Source: Euryodendron excelsum (Eukaryota > Streptophyta > Magnoliopsida > Ericales > Pentaphylacaceae). Taken from it: a stretch of DNA of 64,000 nucleotides. Location of the stretch: contig CM065379.1 in the NCBI GenBank assembly GCA_033060915.1, positions 38,095,818 to 38,159,817 on the forward strand. The letters are read 5' to 3'. A program made the position numbers and the translations under genes. A model generated the notes under the pieces. It was not told the DNA's origin and made no database searches. It saw nothing but the letters and a program-made list of their open reading frames with translations. How positions within the stretch are numbered: position 1 is the stretch's first letter; each line of letters begins with the position of its first letter. Below, piece by piece: positions 10,254 to 21,399 of the stretch.

Positions 10254-11158
10254 TTGAAGTAGGAAATCTTTGTGCTACTGTTGCAGACATGAATCTTTCG
10301 GCTGTGGTTTATGAAGTAAACTTGGTTGGCAATACCAAAGAATGGTGGTTGGATACTGGGGTTACTTGTCATATCTGTGCTAATAAGTGGATGTTCTCAT
10401 CTTATCAAGCTATGGATGGAGAGCAACTTTACATGAGAAACTCTGTGACTTCCACGGTTGAAGGCCAAGGAAAAATCATGTTGAAGATGACTTTCGAAAA
10501 AGAGCTTACTCTCAATGATGTATTCCATATTCTAGACATTCACAAGAACATTGTATCTGGATCATTGCTGAGTAAGAAGGGTTGTAAGATGGTGTTTGAG
10601 AGTGACAAGTTCATATTGACTAAGGATGGGATGTATATGGGAAAAGGGTATTTGAGCGCTGGGCTCTTTAAAATGAATGTAATGACTGTTGTTCATAATA
10701 TTAATTATAAGAATACATCTTTGATTCATATTCTTGAGTGCTCGAATGTTTGGCATAGTAGATTAGGATATGCTAATTATAATACCTTGCGTAGATTAAT
10801 TCATTTAGATCTATTGCCTAAATTTGAGATAGATGCCAATTATAAGTGTGAGACATGTGTAGAAGCAAAATTGACTAGAACTTTGTTTAAATCAATTGAA
10901 AAAAGTACTGAACCATTGGAACTAATTCACAGTGACATTTGTAACTTGAAATTTGTTCAAACTAAAGGAGGTAAAAAATACTTTATAACATTAATTGATG
11001 ATTGCACTCGTTATTGTCATGTGTACTTGCTGAAGAGTAAGGATAGAGCATTAGAAATGTTTATACACTACAAAAATAAAGTTGAGAACCAATTTAGCAA
11101 AACGATTAAGGGGGTGAGAAGTGATAGAGGTGGTGAATATGAAGCACCATTTGCTTAG
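10250..11158 (+). pseudogene. Copia protease and integrase N-terminal half
   Basis: This 302-codon frame begins after gag. The aspartic protease site is WWLDTGVTCHIC (about residues 33-44), with the catalytic DTG intact. The GAG-pre-integrase segment is VWHSRLGYANYNTLRRL with the downstream CETCVEAK pair, together the HHCC zinc-binding region of integrase. The integrase core follows with ELIHSDICNLK and ITLIDDCTRYCHVYLLKSKD, and then RSDRGGEYE carries the second catalytic Asp. The frame stops at 11156-11158 just beyond it; homology continues in the same frame past the stop. Confidence 0.9.
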
Positions 11159-11791
11159 TTTTGTTCTAAACATGGTATTATTCACCAAACTACTGCATTT
11201 TATTCTCCACAGCAAAATGGGATTGCTGAACAGAAAAATCATACTCTTAAAGAGATGATGAATTCTATATTGATAAGGTCTGAGCTACCCCAAAATTTGT
11301 GGGGGTAAGCGTTGCTTTCTGCAAACTATGTTTTCAGTAAAATATCTCATAAGAAATTTAGTAAAACACCTTATGAATTATAAAAAGGTCGAGCACCTTC
11401 TTATAAATTCTTAAAAGTGTAGGGGTGTTTGGCTAAGGTGGTGGTTCCTGTGCCTAAAAAGGTTAAAATAGAATTGAAAACAGTTGATTGTATATTCATT
11501 GGTTATGCTGAACATATTAGTGCATATCGATTCTTAGTTCATAAGTCTAGACTTTCAAACATACATGTTAACACCATAGTGGAGTCTAGGAGTGCGTCAT
11601 TCTTCGAGAATAAATTTCCGTATAGGATTGCACAAGAAGCTAGTTCTCTTAAAAGAACTTATGATGTAGTAGTGGACCAAGACCCTAGGTCTTTAGATAA
11701 AAGAAATGAGATTGAACCTAGACAGAGTAAAAAAAGCAAAGACTGCAAAAACCTTTGGTCCTTAGTTCCTAACATTTTTGTTAGAAAATGA
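11159..11791 (+). pseudogene. Copia integrase C-terminal half
   Basis: After the stop at 11156 the same protein continues: the HGIIHQTTAFYSPQQNG segment with the third catalytic Glu in NGIAEQKN, then further stops near 11308 and 11382, then an open part from 11429 with IELKTVDCIFIGYAEHISAYRFL, the conserved Copia segment after the integrase core. The region reading RSASFFENKFPYR leads towards RT. At least three stops interrupt this half. Confidence 0.85.
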
Positions 11792-12758
11792 ATCTCGAAG
11801 TTTCAAAGTAGCAATGTTCTCTCCAGAAGCCCCTTTGTGGAAAGAGGCTATTAATGGTGAAGTTAAATCCATTTTGCAAAATCACACTTGGGAACTAGTG
11901 GATCTTCCACCTGGTAATAAACATTTAGGGTATAAGTGGATCTTTAAGAAGAAGATGAAAGTAGATGGATCAATTGACAAATATAAGGCTCAACTTGTAG
12001 TCAAAGGCTACAAGCGGACTGAGGGAGTGGATTACTTTGAAACGTATTCACATGTAACAAGAATAACATCCATTCGTATGATAATTGCCTTCGCAGTATT
12101 GCATAATCTTGAGATTCATCAAATGGATGTTAAGACGGCTTTCTTAAATGATGATCTAAACAAGGATATTTATATGGAACAACTGGAGGGGTTTATTGTC
12201 CCTAGCCAAGAGAAGAAGTTTTGCAAACTTGTAAAGTCTTTGTACAGACTGAAACAAGCATCCAAATAATGGCATGAGAAATTTGATAATGCTATGCTGT
12301 CAAATGGATTCAAAATTAATGAATGTGATAAGTGTGTCTATGTGAGAAACATTTCAACGGGGTATGTCATTGTGTGTTTATATGTTGATGATATGATTAT
12401 AATTGGTAGCAATGAAGATATCATTAAAACTACTAAGAAAATGTTAAACCGTAAGTTTGATATGAAAAATCTAGGTGTTGCTGATGTGATATTTAGTGTT
12501 AAGATTACCAAGACATCTAACGGATATGCTTTGTCACCGATTCATTATATTGAGAAGATACTCGATAAATTCAATAAGTCTAATAGCAAACGAGTGAAAA
12601 CACTGGTCGATGTGAATCTTCATCTCACTAAGAACAACCAAGACTGTGTATCTCAGTTAGACTACTCTCGAATAATAGGCAGTTTAATGTATATCATGAA
12701 TTGCACTCGTCTGGAGGCTTATTTAATGTATATAGGTCAGACCACTAGAAGGCTATAA
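11778..12758 (+). pseudogene. Copia reverse transcriptase
   Basis: Two open parts (11778-12269 and 12294-12758) carry RT. The first has WKEAINGEVKSILQNHTWEL, KWIFKKKMKVDG, and QMDVKTAFLNDDL with a catalytic Asp, ending in KLVKSLYRLKQASK before a stop at 12267. The second holds the active-site box VCLYVDDMIIIG (YVDD), and after it LDYSRIIGSLMYIMNCTR, typical of the thumb and connection. The join between the two is a single stop codon without length change. Confidence 0.92.
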
Positions 12759-13262
12759 TTAGGGTACTCAGATATCTAAGATATACCTTGAATTAGAGGT
12801 TGCACTACACAAGATATCCAACAGTGCTTGAGGGGTACATAGATGCAAATTGGATATCTGATACTACAGACTCAAATCCACAAGTGGATATGTTTTTACA
12901 CTTAGAGGTGCAACTATTTCTTGGAAATCCTCTAAATAAACTTGCATAACCAGATCCACGATGGAGTCTAAGTTTATTGATTTAGATAAACCGAGAGAAG
13001 AAGCTGAGTGACTTTGTAATTTTTTGGAGGATATTCCTATATGGCCAAACCTATGTCAGCTATTTGCGTACATTGCGATAGTCAATCAGCAATAAGAAAA
13101 GCACAAAATCATATGTATAATGGCAAGTCATGACATATACGTCGTAGACATAATGCTATGAAGCAATTGCTTTCGAATGGGACAATATCCATTAATTATA
13201 TTAAGTCAAAGGATAATATTGCAGATTCGCTTACGAAAGGCTTGACACAAGATTAAGTCGAG
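12759..13262 (+). pseudogene. Copia RNase H (heavily degraded)
   Basis: The sequence downstream of RT retains scattered pieces of the Copia RNase H domain across all frames: a [19 protein letters not shown] segment near 12835-12880, an STMESKFIDL-like segment near 12955-12985, and at 13140-13250 a piece resembling the end of Tork polyproteins (histidine-rich loop, then a KSKDNIADSLTKGL-like end). Numerous stops and frame changes are present. Confidence 0.75.
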
Positions 13263-13894
13263 TCTTTATCGAGGGGGATGGGCCTAAAGAATATGAAATA
13301 AAAGTTACCATAATGGCAACCCAACCTAGTTGACTGGAAATCCCAAGATCTAGGTTTAACGAGACAACTGAATTGTGTGTGACTGAGGACAAATCACTGA
13401 GAAACTTGTTCTGCTGTCCATTCCTATGATGAAATAGTGATAATCCTATAGCGATTGATCAGGATAAGCTATGTTTTTAATGATTCTTATATCTTGTAGA
13501 TCCAAGTGGAGTATAGTAGGATACTCTTAATAAGTAATCACTTATATGAGTGTGAAGGGGCCGTTTCTATAAGAATTGTCGAGGCTTAATTCTTTAAAGA
13601 ACTCATAAAATTACCAAGCATGGTTCAGGGCCAAAATGAACCCAATCATGAGAACCACATAGTGTCCGAAAAGGAATCGTGTGAGTGTTATTGTCTTGGT
13701 TTGTACAAACGACTGAACAGTTTAAGATATCATGTTCATTAGTTAGCCAAATAAACTTGATAGTATTTCACTAGGAAAGGTTTAAAGCCAAAAGCCACAT
13801 ATCTTGATGCGGTAACTTTCCATCATTACTCTTTCTGTCGTGTCAGCATCTTCATTAGCATTATTTATCAGCCAATCTCATTCATATAGGGGAT
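13263..13894 (+). other. 3' untranslated internal region of the Copia
   Basis: No coding sequence. It runs from the end of RNase H to the 3' LTR. A weak purine tract (ATAGGGGAT, about 13887-13895) precedes the LTR start at 13895. Confidence 0.65.
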
Positions 13895-14941
13895 TGTTGC
13901 CGTCTTTGTGAAGTAATTCACAATGTTTGAGCCAATTAAAATGTGAGACACACATAGTCTTCGAAGTAGGTCCAAGGTACTTTAGATTAACTTCCGTGAG
14001 GAGATTAATTTCAAGCATTTATTTGCTCAAATCCGTCAAGGATTCAATAAGTTATTGGCTCTCAAAGTGGCTAACATAGACATATGTTTACTTGGGTGAA
14101 TGAGACTTGTCCCACATCGTGTCTTAGGAGAAATGATGTGTATATAAAGCCTTCTCTTGAAGTTGAGTTTGACCCCCCAAGAGGCACCCCAATTTTGTGG
14201 ATGTGGTAGGACCTACCCAACCTATAGGTTCACCACACGTGCGAGTGCGCCGCTTGCTCGCATCGCACCTAACCAGGTTGAGCTCGGGTACGAGAGTGAA
14301 TCAAAGCCCGATCCGGTTTATTCTTTTTGGGTCAAATTTATTTGAATTTTAAGTTCAAATTTAAATTATTTCTAACTGTTAGACATGACCGTTGGTTGGT
14401 GCCTCTTCAAAGGAAGTTGCGACTGTCCAGTTGGCTGGTGCCTTTCCGATTCCAAAAAGGCCGCATTTGATAGGCTGGTGTCTCTTCGAACCTATGCTTC
14501 GAATAGATGCCAGTGGTCTATAAATAGATTAACATTACTTGCATTCATTCATTTGATTTTTTCAAAAGTTTATTTGTGCATTGAGAGAGTATTGCTGCTG
14601 TTTACATTCGTTGGACTTGCAGATTGAAGTGCTTCTTCTTCAAGTTGTTGATCGTTTTATCTTAGGAGGCAGACACTCATTGATCCCATCAGTACTAAGT
14701 GTGGGTGGCGAATCTGTTTTAAGAACAGAGTGGTGTAACTCGACTCAATCATTTTGCATTCTTGTTCTTGCGGATACATGTTCGACATTCCTGTAAGTTT
14801 CTGTTAAATACAGTGTTATTGATCATTAAGTTAGACTATTCTCGGTCCTCCATTGGAATAGAATAATCTATATTTGTTTTCAGTTCAATTCGTCTTTACC
14901 GTACAATAAACACTAACACACACGGTGAAGAAGTTTCTACA
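13895..14941 (+). repeat. 3' LTR of the Tork-type Copia
   Basis: It starts TGTTGCCGTC and ends GTTTCTACA. It is similar to the 5' LTR but has extra sequence at about 14196-14420, including ACCGTTGGTTGGTGCCTC. The block equivalent to the LTR partner of the primer-site complement reads GAATCTGTTTTAAG here, one mismatch from the 5' LTR. It is followed by CAAAG, the partner of the left target duplication. Confidence 0.9.
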
Positions 14942-15176
14942 CAAAGTGTAAGAAAATATTTAATAGAGGGTTTAAAGTACATCCCCTCACTCCTTTTTTC
15001 ATTTTCAGTTTTCCCTTCTTTTTTCATAATGAGGACCCCAATTTTACTTTATATTCCCAATCAAATACTTAAAACCACTTGCAAGTCATAGGTCTTGTGT
15101 AATCCTAATGATTAAACTAGAAATTTCACACTGCATGAGGCTAAGGCCCTAGCACAATTGGGGTTTTATAGCCAAA
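14942..15176. other. Spacer without recognised features
   Basis: AT-rich sequence between the Copia element and an inverted-repeat element. I see no gene, RNA or repeat in it. Confidence 0.4.
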
Positions 15177-15542
15177 GGAGTATATTACATTGTGCACCCT
15201 TAAAATTTGATGTGTGTTACTTTGTGATCTGTGGTTTCAATGTAACAAATTGGACCCTATACTTTTCGAATGGTTTCAATTAAGTCTTGGCCAGCAACCC
15301 ATTAGGGATTTGAACAGCGAAAATACGTTAACGCCACATAAATTTATTCGACAACATTGATCCCACATGGAGGTCACTTAATTGGATGCCACATGGAATT
15401 CAAGTGTTGCTCACATGTGTTTTTTCCTGGCCAAATCATTACAGGAATTAAAAGCTTGACCTAATTGAAAACTAATTGGAAAGTACATGGTCCAATGTGT
15501 CGCAATTTAATTATAAAGACTAAAATGAAACTTACTCCAAAC
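15177..15542. mobile_element. Long-inverted-repeat (foldback) element, MULE-MITE-like
   Basis: The left arm (about 15177-15295) and right arm (about 15425-15542) are imperfect reverse complements over more than 100 bases. For example ACAAATTGGACCCTATACTT on the left pairs with a complemented ACACATTGGACCATGTACTT on the right; both arms also contain TTGGCCAG-type ends next to the loop and GGAGTA at the outer ends. Long arms around a short non-coding loop are typical of MULE-derived MITEs. I could not define a clear 9-base target duplication. Confidence 0.5.
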
Positions 15543-16404
15543 CATAAGATTGACATTCTTGGCGCAGAAGCGCCTAGGAGAGTAGAATTTAAAAACTTCA
15601 GTTTTCATTGTGCTAACAGTAGCTTAATTAGCCTTCACAGCTTTAAAAATTTATAAGAAAAAAACTTATCAAAAACACTAATAAGAAAAAAACAAAAAAG
15701 AAATAGTGCAGGGGAGGCTTAGAATCAAAGTTTGAATAAAATCTTACTGCTGTTTTGGACCAATAAATAAATAAATAAATAATAAGACACAAGATCAAGT
15801 GTACAAATTATAGAAGCGTTGGACGATACTGGGATGACAATTTTGGCCTCATGCCTGCGACGATTTTATTGGCAAAATTTTCATTTTCAATGCACAAGAC
15901 ATAATCTCTCTCTCTCTCAATATAATCCCATCCCAATTTCACTTTTCGTTCAACAAATCTATCCTATCAGCAACTATGGTCAAAATTTTCAAGTTTTCTC
16001 TCAATATGGAACCAATTTCAAAGCATAACATACGATTTACATCTCAATTTAACCTTTAAATAAGAAGGGAAATATTAATCACTTCCAAACCTGAACCTTA
16101 AGTATATTATTTAGCTAAAATTCAAATAATTCAAGAACACAAATTTGAAGATGGTGCACAAGTTTGCGAAAACATGGCATCTTTAAGAGCAAATAGGTTT
16201 TAGAAGGGGCGGTGTTTGGAGGAGATAGAGAGAACATCAATACCTCTTAAGAAATAAGGTTAAAGAAATTAGTTGGAGCAAAGAGGGTTCATGTTAGGTT
16301 ACAGTTTGTTCAGCCATGGTATGATTGCTAGTTGTTTGGTGGAAAAAATACAAAGCCAAGTGAAAACATTGAAAACGTTGTTGGTATACCAAGTGGTTCT
16401 GTTA
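15543..16404. other. AT-rich spacer
   Basis: No gene recognised. It contains a short AAAT microsatellite (about 15763-15784) and a CT run (about 15904-15920). Confidence 0.4.
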
Positions 16405-16548
16405 CGCTCTGTTTGAAACTCGAATTTTTGGTGAAAAAAAAATGTAAAAAAAATTGAACAAAATAAAAGAATAATTTTGTTCTATTTTTCATCATATTTT
16501 CTTTTTCTTTTACTTTTTCAACTGAAAATTTAGGTTCCAAAATAAGCA
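16405..16548. mobile_element. Tourist-like MITE with TTA target duplication (copy 1)
   Basis: The left end CGCTCTGTTTGAAACTCG and the complemented right end TGCTTATTTTGGAACCTA are related inverted repeats, each continuing into ATTTTT-rich and A-rich arms. TTA occurs on both sides (16402-16404 and 16549-16551), the target duplication of PIF/Harbinger elements. The same design recurs at 23107-23271, 54611-about 54803 and, truncated, near 63860. Confidence 0.6.
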
Positions 16549-16551
16549 TTA

Positions 16552-17726
16552 AAAGGGATCCTTAACTTGTTAGCCTAAGTCTCGTTACAATGCTACAACC
16601 AATTCAAAATGAAATAGATGTTAATTGGCTGGATTAATTTTTTCTTTGGTGTACTGCTTCCAAGGGTTTGCCTGGCATTGCTAGTTCATTATGGTTGTCC
16701 CCTTTCTTAAATTCTTTTTATTTCAACATTTTTTCATAGATGGTAAGGGGAAAATTAAAAGATAACACTGAATGAATTCATATATCATATTACAATGCTC
16801 TCCAAAACAAGGACCCACATATCAAGCAGACTGTTGAATTCCCCCCTGGATGAAGCATTTGTCAAACAGTTTAGAAACAGTAAATAAAAAAGGAAGAAAA
16901 AAACAGTAAATTAAAACACACACACGGAGGCCATTATATTCATATGTGAGAACCAGTATAACATCAAACAAACCAAGAACAAACAATGAGAACTTATCTT
17001 GTTGGAAGACAGAGCATTTGTAATCCAAGTAGATTTATGTTTGAATGACCATACCGCATCAACCAGAGCTTGCGCAAGACAAATTGAGGCCTTATTACGG
17101 ATAATTTTAAATGAGGTTTTTTTTTTAAAAAAAAATGGATTTTTACATCTTTAATAGTGGTGTAAAATTTTTATTTAAAATTTATTTTTCTAGTCTGTTG
17201 GCATGAAAAATTATTAATTAATATATTCAAGTATAAATAACAAATCTTTTTCACTTGGTAGTACACCACACAGCCACGTATGATCTAAATAACATATGCA
17301 AATTATATACAAATATTTCATTGTATTTACTGAATCAGAATTGACCCAATCAATATAATAAAAAGATAGTTTTCAATTTTTACCTTAGTGGCTACCCATA
17401 AATAACCCACCAACAATAAATAAAAAAAATTACACTTTGTTTAATTTAACATCTCAAGCAATAAAATAAAAAATTATTCTTTTGGTAAATAAAATAATAT
17501 GTTGTACATATAAAGGTAACTTCCAAACTCAAATAGAAATTGAATACAATTTCACAAGATAGAAACCAAACAAAAATTAATCGATACAAAAAATAAAAAA
17601 AAAATTTACATTAATAAGCCGCTTGATAATGCCATATGTAAGATTTACCGATTCGTTTTTTATTTTAAAAATTTGTGTTTGCAAGAGAGAGAATTCATTT
17701 TTTATTTTAAAAATTTGTGCTTGCAG

Positions 17727-17765
<39 letters not shown>

Positions 17766-19008
17766 GTTGAGAGGGTTTAGACTTTTGACCATTTATATGT
17801 TAAAGAGAAAGAGAGTTGTATATATATATATATATTTTAAGTTAACTAGTGTAGTTGCTTTGAGTCTTTCTTCTTTTTTTTCTTCCTTTCTTATGGGGCC
17901 ATTTCCTACTCAATTGAGGCCTTTTTTTAATTATTTCTTATGAGTTATTTTTCTCGTTAGACTGAGTTTTCTTTTTCTTTTTTTTATATTTCTTTTTGTG
18001 GGCATTTTTTTTTCATTTAGACTGAAATTTTTTTCCCTTTTTCTATGGGCCTTTTTTTTTATTTGGACATGGACTTTTTTTTTTTAAGAATAAACATGTC
18101 AAAATTGTAAGAAGCTTGACTATAGCATATATGATTTTTTAAAATTTGAGATTTTAAAAAATTAAGTAACTAAAACAAATGCTTTGCCCCTTTTATGGTT
18201 TAGCCGCCCTGACATCAACCAAAAAGTCAATATGTACAGATTTGAAGGGTGAATGAGTAGCAAATTCAGAAGGAAGAACTCAGTGAGTAGAGAGAAACAA
18301 CAGACTTCAATGAGTAGAGAGACAAGAAGAGCTTCGATACAGCGGAGACGTTGAGCTTCTGACCGTCAAGCTCCAATGAAAAACAAAAATATTTATGTTC
18401 GCAATATACATGTATATACAAAACACCTAGGAGTTAGGGTTTTTATTAATGAATCAAAATTAAAAACAATGAGAATCGAGTTAGGATTTTCTTATCGCTT
18501 AACAGAGATGACAAAAAACAAAGGAATCTGCGAGAGAAGAGGTGAGAAGAGAAGAGTCCACGAAAGTACGAGTGGGAACCTCAGTTGCCGTGGGCAAATA
18601 ACATGAGAGCGGGAATACATAGTACCCAGAAATTGGGAAAATTATTCAATAGCAGCAAGGGCATATATGCCCAGCTAATTAAAAATAAATATATAAAATA
18701 ATAAGTCTTGCACTTTTTTAATATATTTATTTTTTTATAGGCAGAACACATAAATTTCATACTCATGAAACAATTATTTGAAAGTGCATCAAAACAAGTA
18801 GTTATTTTAAAAATTCTGTATTATTTGAACTTTTGTGACGAAGAAACTCATCATGAAAAAAAAGATAAAAACAAAGTTGTTTCGCACTTCTCTAATAAAT
18901 CCATTCTTTTGTCACAAAAAAGGTGTTCAATATGTAGTGATGAATAAAATTTCATCCTCCATAACTGAATTGTTAAACAAATTATGAGTGAAAAACTTTC
19001 TACAATGA
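16552..19008. other. AT-rich intergenic stretch with microsatellites
   Basis: No gene recognised. It contains a short tandem duplication (17653-17727; ATTTTAAAAATTTGTG twice, each followed by TTGCA and a GA run), a GA microsatellite, a TA run (17820-17835), and repeated T-runs each next to ACTGA or GGCC(T/A) sequence between 17870 and 18090. Small open frames at 18376-18606 and 18765-18947 have no recognisable domain. Confidence 0.45.
17727..17762 (+). repeat. GA microsatellite
   Basis: About 17 consecutive GA dinucleotides, preceded by a two-copy direct repeat that ends in the same GA run. Confidence 0.85.
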
Positions 19009-19165
19009 GTTGTTAGAGCAACTCCAGCACTACTTTGAAGAGCTAAAATATAGTAAAATATTACACTCTATTTTAAAGAGCCAATTTGTTATAGCAACTA
19101 CAACACTACTCTTTATCTTCACTAACTATTCCAACTAACTATATTACATTTAATAAAAAAAAAGC

Positions 19166-19229
19166 TACGTGGCATGCCATGTCATTATTGTCATGGTGAC
19201 ATGGCATGACGACGCGACATGCCACGTCA
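19166..19229. other. Nested inverted repeat (hairpin) in the Harbinger 5' region
   Basis: Outer arms ACGTGGCATG and CATGCCACGT, and inner arms CCATGTCA and TGACATGG, are perfect complements and enclose a short loop. The hairpin lies about 140 bases upstream of the transposase start, between it and the terminal repeat. Confidence 0.6.
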
Positions 19230-19361
19230 TCAAAAAGTGAAGAAAAAAAGTGCCAAGTTCTTTAACTATCATATGCTTTTGTATAAATAAGGCCTTTTCC
19301 CCTTCCATCCTAAAAAAAATCACTCTATTTACTTTCCCATTCATTTGTTCTATTATTTTCT

Positions 19362-20556
19362 ATGGTACACAGTTGTGTGATCAATATAATTATTAATGAC
19401 TTTGATTCCGATAATGAATTGGAGATGTTAACAATTACTGCTATGGAAGAAGAGAAACTCAATAGCGAGAGTCAACCGGCAATACGTCATGATCCTATTC
19501 CAAGCCACTCAATTATTTTTCGTGATCGAGTTCAAGGCCATGATCGTCTTTATCGAGACTATTTTGATGAAACACTTGTATATCCCCTTAATTTATTCAG
19601 GAGGAGGTTCCGAATGAATCGATTTCTTTTTCTCCATATCTTACCAATGGTGGAAGCATACGATCAGTATTTTGTTCGAAAAAAGAAATGTTGTTAGAAC
19701 TATTGGCTTGTCTTCTAGACAAAAGATAACAGCTATTATGAGGATGCTCACTTATGGAGCACCAGTAGATTCTATGGACAATTATATGAGGATTGGCGAA
19801 AGCAACGGAATAGAGAGTTTAAAAAGATTTGTGAAGTAGTGGTCGTAATTTTTAAAAATGAGTACTTGAGGTCTCCAAACAATGATGACATTGCTAGATT
19901 ACTATCCATGGGTACAAATCGTGGATTTTTCAGAATTTTGGGGAATATTGATTGTATGCATTGAAAGTGAAAGAATTGTTCGACAGCATGGAAAGGTATG
20001 TATTCTGTACATACACGAACCAACAATTATTTTAAAAGCCATGGTTTCATATGATCTATGGATATGACATGCCTTTTTTAGGTTATCGGGATCTCATAAT
20101 GATATCAATGTGTTAGAACGCTCTTCTGTATTCTCCATTCTAACTAAAGGACGTGCTCCACTAATCAATTACTCAATTAACAAAAATGATAACATAATAG
20201 GATAAGGCCTTGCCAATGGTATATATTTGCAATGGTCAACATTCGTTAAAACAATTCCATCTCCAAGAGACAATAAGCAAATATATTTTGTGAAAGCTCA
20301 AGAGTCAGCACGGAAGGATGTAGAGTGAGCATTTGAAATGTTACAAGCACGTTTTGAAATTGTACGTGGACCTGTACATTTTTGGAAACGTGAAACGCTT
20401 AAAGATGTTATGAATGCATGCATAATATTGCATAATATGATCATTAAGGATGAATGAGATGTCATTGGAATAGACTCTAATTATGATACAATCGATGAAA
20501 GTGCTCTTCCATCAGTGTTGAATGAGCATACCACTGAACTTCTTCAATTTATTTAA
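19362..20556 (+). pseudogene. PIF/Harbinger (HARBI1/ALP1-like) transposase pseudogene
   Basis: The 111-codon opening frame has RDRVQGHDRLYRDYF and NLFRRRFRMNRFLFL, conserved at the N-terminus of plant Harbinger nucleases. Homology continues across frame changes: KITAIMRMLTYGAPVDSMDN, the first catalytic Asp in LGNIDCMH, the segment SHNDINVLERS with the second Asp, a YLQWSTFVKTIPSP-like segment, then ARKDVE with the catalytic Glu followed by AFEMLQARFEIVRGP, and CIILHNMIIKDE near the C-terminus. Two stops follow DCMH and another follows KDVE; all three are TGA where the family has Trp or Arg codons. The DDE residues survive but the gene is broken. Confidence 0.88.
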
Positions 20557-20560
20557 AGTC

Positions 20561-21399
20561 ATCATCACATCAGAGATAGAAACACTCACTCAAAGCTGCA
20601 AGCGAACCTAATCAAGCACTTGTGGAATCTACATGAAGACTTGTAGGAATTTGTACTGGTTTATTTGTTTGTTCCAGTCATTCACTTTTGTACGGCATTG
20701 CCCTAGTTTTTTTAATTTTAATAATAATTCTATTTAAACAAAAAATAAGAACAATAATTTATACAGTATTACAAAATATTACAAAACAAAGTCAAACAAA
20801 TATAATAGTTCCACCATTCTCACCAATAACAACAACTAAATATTTTTTTTCCAAGGATTTCTAGTTGGCGGCGATGAATATATTCAGCTTGCAATGGAGA
20901 TGAATATAGTCGAGCACTTGTGGAATCAGCCTGTGATGAATAACATTTATACATTGACACAGTTACTCGATTTTTTCAACTATGTTTTTATCATATATAT
21001 TGCACAATCATACCATTATGAGTCATACACAACACTGCATATTCTAATAAATGTCTCAAACAAACTATTGTGGTTCCAGGTTCTCAACTTCATTATGTGT
21101 TTGAACCAAGTCTGGAAGAGAATAACTTAAACAGGTTCTTTCAAGCTTATTAAAAAATTTAGAAAAACAAAACAGATAATAAAAATATTAAACCTACCAA
21201 TAGGACAAAAAATTATGTCTAGGTTTTGATTTCCCTCTATGATCAGCCCCACTCAAGCCAACATTCAATGAATAAATAAATAAATAAAACCCTAAAACAA
21301 ATAAAGTGAAATTAAACAAATAAAGGAATTTGAGGATGCATGTTCATTAGTGATGGAGCCATAATAAACTTAAACTGTAGCCATAATAAAGTGAAATTA
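20561..21399. other. Spacer without recognised features
   Basis: AT-rich. An open frame at 20894-21130 has no recognisable domain. No right terminal repeat of the Harbinger element was found here. Confidence 0.4.

Larger units (their letters stand above)
7987..14941 (+). mobile_element. Full-length decayed Tork/Tnt1-type Copia retrotransposon
   Basis: Two similar LTRs (7987-8801 and 13895-14941) flank a plus-strand gag-protease-integrase-RT-RNase H order, which defines the Copia superfamily. The polyprotein resembles the Tork (Tnt1-like) lineage. The flanks give a near-perfect 5-base target duplication: CAAAA (7982-7986) and CAAAG (14942-14946). A hAT-type MITE is inserted in gag (8943-9378). 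Multiple stops and frame changes make it incapable of coding a full polyprotein. The 3' LTR is about 230 bp longer than the 5' LTR. Confidence 0.92.
19009..20560 (+). mobile_element. PIF/Harbinger DNA transposon remnant
   Basis: The left end carries TTA followed by GAGCAACTCCAGCAC, a terminal sequence seen in plant PIF/Harbinger elements (often GAGCATCTCCAAC). A transposase pseudogene follows at 19362-20556. I could not find the complementary right terminus, nor the second (Myb-like) ORF that autonomous members carry, so the element is partial. A nested hairpin lies at 19166-19229. Confidence 0.65.
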
